A stretch of DNA of 64,000 nucleotides from Tolypeutes matacus (taxonomy: Eukaryota; Chordata; Mammalia; Cingulata; Chlamyphoridae), in the NCBI GenBank assembly GCA_026826555.1, contig JAKSZT010053881.1, positions 7,464,515 to 7,528,514 of the forward strand. The letters are read 5' to 3'. The notes beneath the pieces are model-generated. The model did not search any database. It was not told the origin of the DNA and saw only the letters and a list, made by a program, of their open reading frames with translations. Position 1 is the stretch's first letter. Every line of letters starts with the position of its first letter. Below are positions 58,501-64,000 of this stretch, one piece after another. Position numbers and translations under genes: made by a program.

Positions 58501-60890
58501 AATTGCCAAGGGCTTATTGTACTGTCTGTGTCAGCACTATACTCGATTGCTATTTTCAGTGACAATCAAAATAGCTTCCATTTAAATAATCCACCACAAG
58601 TTTTTATAAGCTTTCAAATTTCTGACTAGTCTATATTTTATTTTCTTTTTGAGTTCTACTGTCTCAAAGTCAGTTTAAGGTAAAGCTGAGATGTGATCAT
58701 TACTCCTCAGAGAAACTAGAGAATAATCATTAAAGATAACAGCATTCACCAAGCATATTCCCTTGCAACTTTCTAAAAGGAGAAAAAAGTGTAACTGTAG
58801 GAAATATGATTAGATTTTCAAAAGTGCATGAAAGCAATAATGTAAATTGTGAAACATAAGTCAAAGTTCTATTGATTTTGTTAGTGGGTGAAAAATCACA
58901 AATTTTTCATTAATATAGAGAATAAAAGCAAAGAATACTAAGTTGACTCTGGGCTGCCTCCACCCCTTATATCAGACCTATCTGGATTGTGTCATGTTTA
59001 CTCTCCTGCAAGAACTTGTGTTCATGCCAATGTTTGTTGCTTTTAGGATTGCCTGCAACACCGTTTTTTGTGTGTATTATTGTTTTTTGTTGTTGTTTTT
59101 AAAATTCTAACTCAATTCTTTCAGTCTATGACTGATTGGACTTCTATTTTTGGTAATAGTGATAATTTGAAAATATCTCAAGATAAAGCCTTTATTTATG
59201 TGTCCTTGAAGATCAATCTCTTAGAGTCTACCTCTTCAACCACCCTGTTTATAGTTCCTTCTCTATCTGCTGTCTCCTTTCTTTCCCACCATCACCTTTT
59301 CCTTCACATTATTCCAGATTCCTAGGTCTGAAAGGAGTCCTAAGTGTCCCAGGGTAAGGAAAGACAACCAAATACCATGCTTCAGGACAAGTGACAGTGA
59401 CTCATGGGCCCTCACCAAAGCCCAGTATGTCAGTTGCTACATCTATGCTCAGTAGATTTTGTCCGAGGATTCAAAAACATACTCAGGATAGCAAAAATGA
59501 CACATTTCCTGGCTATAAGGCCCAAAGTGAGGAGGCTTTCATTTACCAATCCTAGTCAATTCATCCACTACGGTAAATGAGTCAGGGATGTTCTGCCCTT
59601 CGTGTTTGATTAGATAGTGAGTTGAGAATATCTGGAATGGAAGGATTAGGATAGAATGGTAGAAAACAGCAGAAATACCAACACCAGCCCTGATGACAGA
59701 TCTGATGCTACCAAGAAGTTGAGGCACATTGGGTAGAATTTACATCAATACAGTAATTTACTTGCTGTCCATAAAAGTTGACATATGGTGTTCAAAGTGC
59801 TCAATGGAGTGGACTGGGCTTTTCAGAAATGCAGAGTAAAGTTCTCCTCTTACTTTGTTCTTACATATAGGTCATTTACTATAAAAGTCAGAGAAAAAGC
59901 AGGTTACTTTTACAAGAGTGCGTTCATGTGCTTAATTCCTAAATCTCATACGTCCTTCATTTTTTTGCCCTAAGAGGGTAAACAGAAGCTCAGAGAGATA
60001 AAGAGACTACCCGTGAGTGCAAAGGAGTTGGAAGATCTCAGGTCTCACGTGCTCTGCTTTTCTAGCAGTCTTGCAGGCAAGATATCTTTGGTCTTGAGGA
60101 AAATGCAGGAAAATATGAATGTTCCTCTGAGTAAATCAGTATCTCTCTCTTGTCCCAGTCATGGGCATTTCAATCTTTTAGTAGAATAGTCACATGTTAG
60201 GAGAATATATTTCACTAAAATTCCCATCACACCTATAAAAGGAACTTTAATAGGTAAAGAAAGTATTAAATTACTACCTGGTTATATTTTTTGTTGTCTT
60301 TCTGAGTTACTTTTGAGCACGGACTAATTTCCATGACTGAAGAAAGCAATTTGTCTGATTTTAAGGTCTATATCTACAGAAAATTAGATCAGAAGTCTTC
60401 CTGGTTTTAAGTCCCATTTTCCTCTGAAAATAATGAGTCACAGAAGAATTTACACAAGTTAAAGAAATGAAACCAAATATACTTGTACTACCTAAAACTG
60501 TGAATGATCTGGTGATACTGAGGAAGCAATTATGTTCTTAATTGGCATCATATGATGGGAAATTAGTTTTGTGGTAAATATTCATTCTCTCTGTTATCAA
60601 ATCTATTATTTGCATTAGAGATGTGACATTTAGCCTACTAGAAGGAACCCAATTTCATTTGTTTTTCTAAAACATTTTAATTGAGGATTAAGGATCAGTC
60701 CTTGGTGAAGATTATAGAAGAAGCATTTAGTTGTTTTGTTCAGATAACCCCAAAACAAATGCCATGCAAAATATATTTTTAAAGTTAAAGCCCCCTGAAT
60801 TTAAATTAATTTGTCTCTGTTCCTTAAGCTCCAGTTGAGTGAGATATAAAAGAGAAGCAGGGTTCAGTGAAAATTTTGGTACAGTTGATT
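55600..60890. other. Non-coding stretch without recognised genes
   Basis: No frame above 90 codons, no RNA gene and no confidently named repeat. The section at about 57380-57960 looks like non-repetitive, possibly conserved sequence with ATTA/TAAT words and clusters such as ttaatgagattgccatcagg. A degenerate tRNA-SINE-like patch may lie at 58360-58430 (tgtgtagttcagtgactc), but it is too weak to call. Confidence 0.4.
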
Positions 60891-60894
60891 AATG

Positions 60895-61465
60895 GGAGTA
60901 GTTGGTTATCTATTGCTGCTGCATATCTAACATCTTACAAGCTAGTCACTTAGAATCAACATTTATTATTATTTCTCATGGTTTTTTGGGATGAGTGGGC
61001 TCAGTGGTTTTCACTTGGAATTTTTCTAGACCGGGGGCTGGAGTCATCTGAATAACTGACTAGGTTGGATGTCTAAAATTGGTTCTCGAATCACATGTCT
61101 GATGCCTCAGTAGGGATGACTGGAACAGCTGGGAGCTGGCTGGGAATTTCTCTTTCCACATGACTGATTTGGAATTTCTCACAGCATGGAGGTCTCAGGG
61201 TAGTTCAATTTTCAGGGAAGTTACATGGAAGTTTTCTTCTTCCAAAGCAAGTATTCCAAGAGAGCCAGGCAGAAGTTGCAAGACATCTTATGACCTAGCC
61301 TTGGAGTCCATGCAACATCACTTCTGCTGTATCCTATTGGTCAAAGTAGTCACAAGCTAGTCCAGATTCAATAGGGTGGAGGAATAAACTTCATCTCTGG
61401 ATGGAGAAATGGCATGCACCTAGGGAGAGGAAAAATTGATGGTGATCATCTTGGAGACAAGCTAG
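60895..61465 (-). mobile_element. Ancient LTR-like repeat, antisense, family unresolved
   Basis: The plus strand has tatctattgctgctgcatat, tagaatcaacatttattatt, agggatgactggaacagctg, cacttctgctgtatcctatt, ggtcaaagtagtcacaagct and attcaatagggtggaggaat. This order is found in an old, widespread mammalian repeat that I recognise but cannot name with certainty. It is non-coding. Confidence 0.5.
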
Positions 61466-62129
61466 CATAAGGAGAGTAAGCAACATTTATACTTAAAATG
61501 TATCTATCAGATTCCTTTGGAGGATATTCCCACTTAGTTTCTCTGAATAGAATATATGGTATAGGAACCTATGTCAGCCAAGGCAACGGTATTTGAACCA
61601 AGTGTTGGGGGTAAACTTCTCTAGTCTGCAAGTTTCCATAGAAGGGATGGCTTTTCCACTCCTCCCTCCAGAAGGGAAAAATAAGGGAGAAAAGTTTTCA
61701 GCCCCTCACCACAATCTTATTCAATCTTATTCTTGGGAAGAGGAACAATTTATCTGAAGAGCGAGTTTGGAAGGAGTAGCTGAGCTAGTGAATCTCCATC
61801 CCTATTGTTTTCTCTTTTTCAGAATAGGCTCTCTTTAGGAGGCACAAGTTCATTTCCTCCATTAGAGGAGGCAAGGCTTGTAGACTGGCTCTGCCAAGGA
61901 CTGAAGGGCAAGTCTGCTTAATTCTGGGCTGAGGTGTTGGGAAGTCTGCTAGGCACCATATCTGACATGCTCTCCAGTCCAGGGACTGGCTCACTCTGAT
62001 ATTTCTCACTTGGTTCAGATCTTGAGGGTTATTTATTAGTCATCCCAGTTCTAACAGTAAGCTTCCCAAACTCTCCTTCCTTCTTAAACAATTTCTGAAG
62101 ATAAAATTTTGGTTGAAGAGCACTCTTCT

Positions 62130-62340
62130 TTCCTTGCTAACATTTATTGGGTGTTTATTTTGTGTCAGGCACTGTTAAGTATTTTATATTTCTTGTGATT
62201 TAATTCTCACAGCAGCTCCGAGCCATGGATATTGTGTCCTCATTTTCCAGTGTAGTGCAGTGGCCGGGGGGCAACATTGGATTTTGAGCACAGGTGGTTG
62301 ACCTTCAAAACCTGTGTTCCTAACCACTATGCTATTCTGC
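62130..62340 (+). mobile_element. MIR SINE
   Basis: Blocks: acatttattgggtgtttatt, ttgtgtcaggcactgttaag, ttaattctcacagcagctcc and ctcattttccagtgtag, then the end cctgtgttcctaaccactat. The middle is diverged. Confidence 0.75.
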
Positions 62341-62442
62341 ATTGTAAGCTAGCCCTAAACATGCTTCCCTTTATGTATATTTATATTTTAACTGATCTTA
62401 TTCTCATGTGATTTCTTTGTTTCAGAAAAGCTTTTATATCAA

Positions 62443-62472
<30 letters not shown>
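62443..62472 (+). repeat. (AAT)n microsatellite
   Basis: About nine AAT units (aataataataata and so on) with one interruption at the right end (aatgataatg). It lies just before a MIR. Confidence 0.9.
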
Positions 62473-62473
<1 letters not shown>

Positions 62474-62665
62474 ACACATATCGAGCTCTTGTTATATGCC
62501 AAGCACTGTTCTAGAGCTTTCTGTGGATGAACACATTTAATCTTTATGGCAATCCTGTGAGTTAGTTACTATTATTATTTTAGTTTCACAAGTGAAGAAA
62601 CTAGGCATAGTAGGTCCAAGGTCATGCTCTGGGATGCCATGTAAGCTGGATCCTGGGACACTGGG
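62470..62665 (+). mobile_element. MIR SINE
   Basis: Blocks: cgagctcttgttatatgcca, agcactgttctagagctttc, cacatttaatctttatggca, atcctgtgagttagttacta, ttattattttagtttcacaa and gaagaaactaggcatagtag. Confidence 0.82.
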
Positions 62666-62669
62666 AAAG

Positions 62670-64000
62670 TTCTATTGCACTCACTCCCTTTCTCTACTTG
62701 TTCAATGATACCTGATATTCCTGCATTGGAAAACAACAGAGAGAGAAAGCTTAATATGTATATACCCACACAAAGAGGAAGGACATTGACAAAAAAACCT
62801 CACCACAGGTGTCAGAAATGCAGGGCCAAGAGGAGGTTCTAGTGGGGTGAGCTATTCTGGGGGAGAGGAACCCCTGGCAAAGGGAGCATCATAAAGGGGG
62901 AGGAGAAATTAAGACACATGGGGAGACACTGATTTCCCTCTTTCTTGCCCAGTAACTCATACTTTCCCTAGAGTTCTTAAAAGCAGAAGCTATTGAGAAA
63001 GTAGCCCATCTGAAAGTATATTTCCTGCTGTTTATCTGCTTCTAGAACTGGCTAAAGTTTACTTTTTGGTACTCCAGAGACCTAGCTTCTTCTTGCCTTC
63101 TTCCAATGTGGTCTATTTAATCTCCTGTCGTGTGGGAAATTATGTTCAAAATCTCCGTGATCCTCTGTCCATAGTAAGTTATGCATGTAGTGACAAGTAC
63201 ATGCCACAAGGTCTGGAGATTATATCTGCAATGTGTTGCTGCCGACTGTTGATCAAGATAGGCTGGAAGAAAAACATTATTTTCAGGTGTGAAAAACCGT
63301 CACCTTTATCAAATAATTTTTCTTGCAATTTCCCCAAGACATTGTAGCCTATTTAAACTTGGGAGGTTAAGTTTGTAGCATTCATTATGACTGAAAATTT
63401 AGTTCACACAATCATGATGCTCTCTTTATTAGGTGTTACCGTTAAACAATACTAAAATAAACACAATGTGGCTGGCCTTTTGTAAGCTACATGGCATGTT
63501 TACTTCTTTGCTTAGTTTCTTAATTGCATTTTTAATTCATCTTTCTGAATTCCGGTGTCACTGTCACCCATGCTATTTGCTATTTTTTGGCATATGGTTT
63601 ACATTTTCTACTGTCTAATGACAGCATTTGATGGGGGCATCTTATTTGAATGGTTTGTAGTATGTGGTAGTTTGAATTCTTAGCTAGTGGTCAGCTACAA
63701 TCCCACCTCCTGTCTCTGCATTCTCTGTGTTCTGCCTTTGTGAATGGAGAAAGACGGTATTAAAAAAATTCAAAGATTCCCATGAAGGGTGAGGAGCAGG
63801 ACCATGGAAACTCCAAGGAATACCACTCAGCTTTTGTAAATCACATGGAGGATCATGAAAATTATTGAAAGCAACGTGTCCAAATCAGAGAAGCCAAGAC
63901 TCTGTGATTAAAGATCTATGCCTGGCCATTTAAAAACAATTAAAAGAATAGCCTTACTAACTTGTTAAAAAAAACCGGAGTAGATTAGAATCATCCAGGT
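62670..64000. other. Non-coding stretch without recognised features
   Basis: Mixed AT-rich sequence. Frames here are at most 93 codons (63066-63347) and have no recognisable domain. The patch near 63660 (tatgtggtagtttgaattct) faintly resembles the start of the LTR at 44833, but the match is not maintained. Confidence 0.4.

Noticed and set aside
1..64000. Search for a novel multi-gene system or retroviral coding region
   Set aside because: The only conserved coding frames found are L1 ORF1 and ORF2. No gag, pol or env blocks lie beside the LTRs, and no operon-like or unknown conserved gene cluster is present.

Overview
The window is mammalian nuclear DNA with no recognisable host protein-coding exon. 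It is a gene-poor stretch built largely from interspersed repeats of several ages. L1 LINEs, MIR SINEs, a MER5A-type hAT fragment and MaLR-type solo LTRs place it in a placental mammal. Short tRNA-derived SINEs with A and B boxes and a plain poly(A) tail look like the DAS-type SINEs of xenarthrans, so an armadillo, sloth or anteater is the best guess. Repeat names come from recognition by eye, not from a database search.

Layout. 1-6667: a nearly complete minus-strand L1 (L1a) whose 3' end runs off the left edge; ORF1 is intact and ORF2 has one in-frame stop. 6670-8700: older L1 fragments and a MIR. 8700-24860: non-coding DNA with MaLR LTRs, L1 3' ends and an old L1 ORF2 carcass (17620-20030) that was itself hit by an LTR and by a short L1. 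24861-35960: a three-layer nest. A MER5A with matching 8-bp target duplications is split by a minus-strand L1 (L1b), and L1b is split by a full-length plus-strand L1 (L1c, 13-bp target duplication). 36200-44605: a second nest. An old minus-strand L1 is split by L1d (15-bp target duplication); L1d carries an LTR piece at its 5' end and was later hit by SINEs. 44830-64000: mostly single-copy non-coding DNA with scattered MIRs, two LTR-type repeats of different families, one L1 3' end with a SINE, and an old LTR-like repeat.

The only long conserved reading frames are L1 ORF1p (RNA-binding chaperone) and ORF2p (endonuclease plus reverse transcriptase). They act together in cis to copy L1 RNA into DNA and in trans to mobilise SINEs such as those here. 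As read, no L1 in the window has two intact frames. I found no evidence of a novel genetic system. The most interesting content is the insertion history: the nested elements, one L1 with an LTR-derived 5' end, an L1 lacking its 3' half, a SINE pair inside one target duplication, and an almost intact L1a with an in-frame deletion in ORF2.
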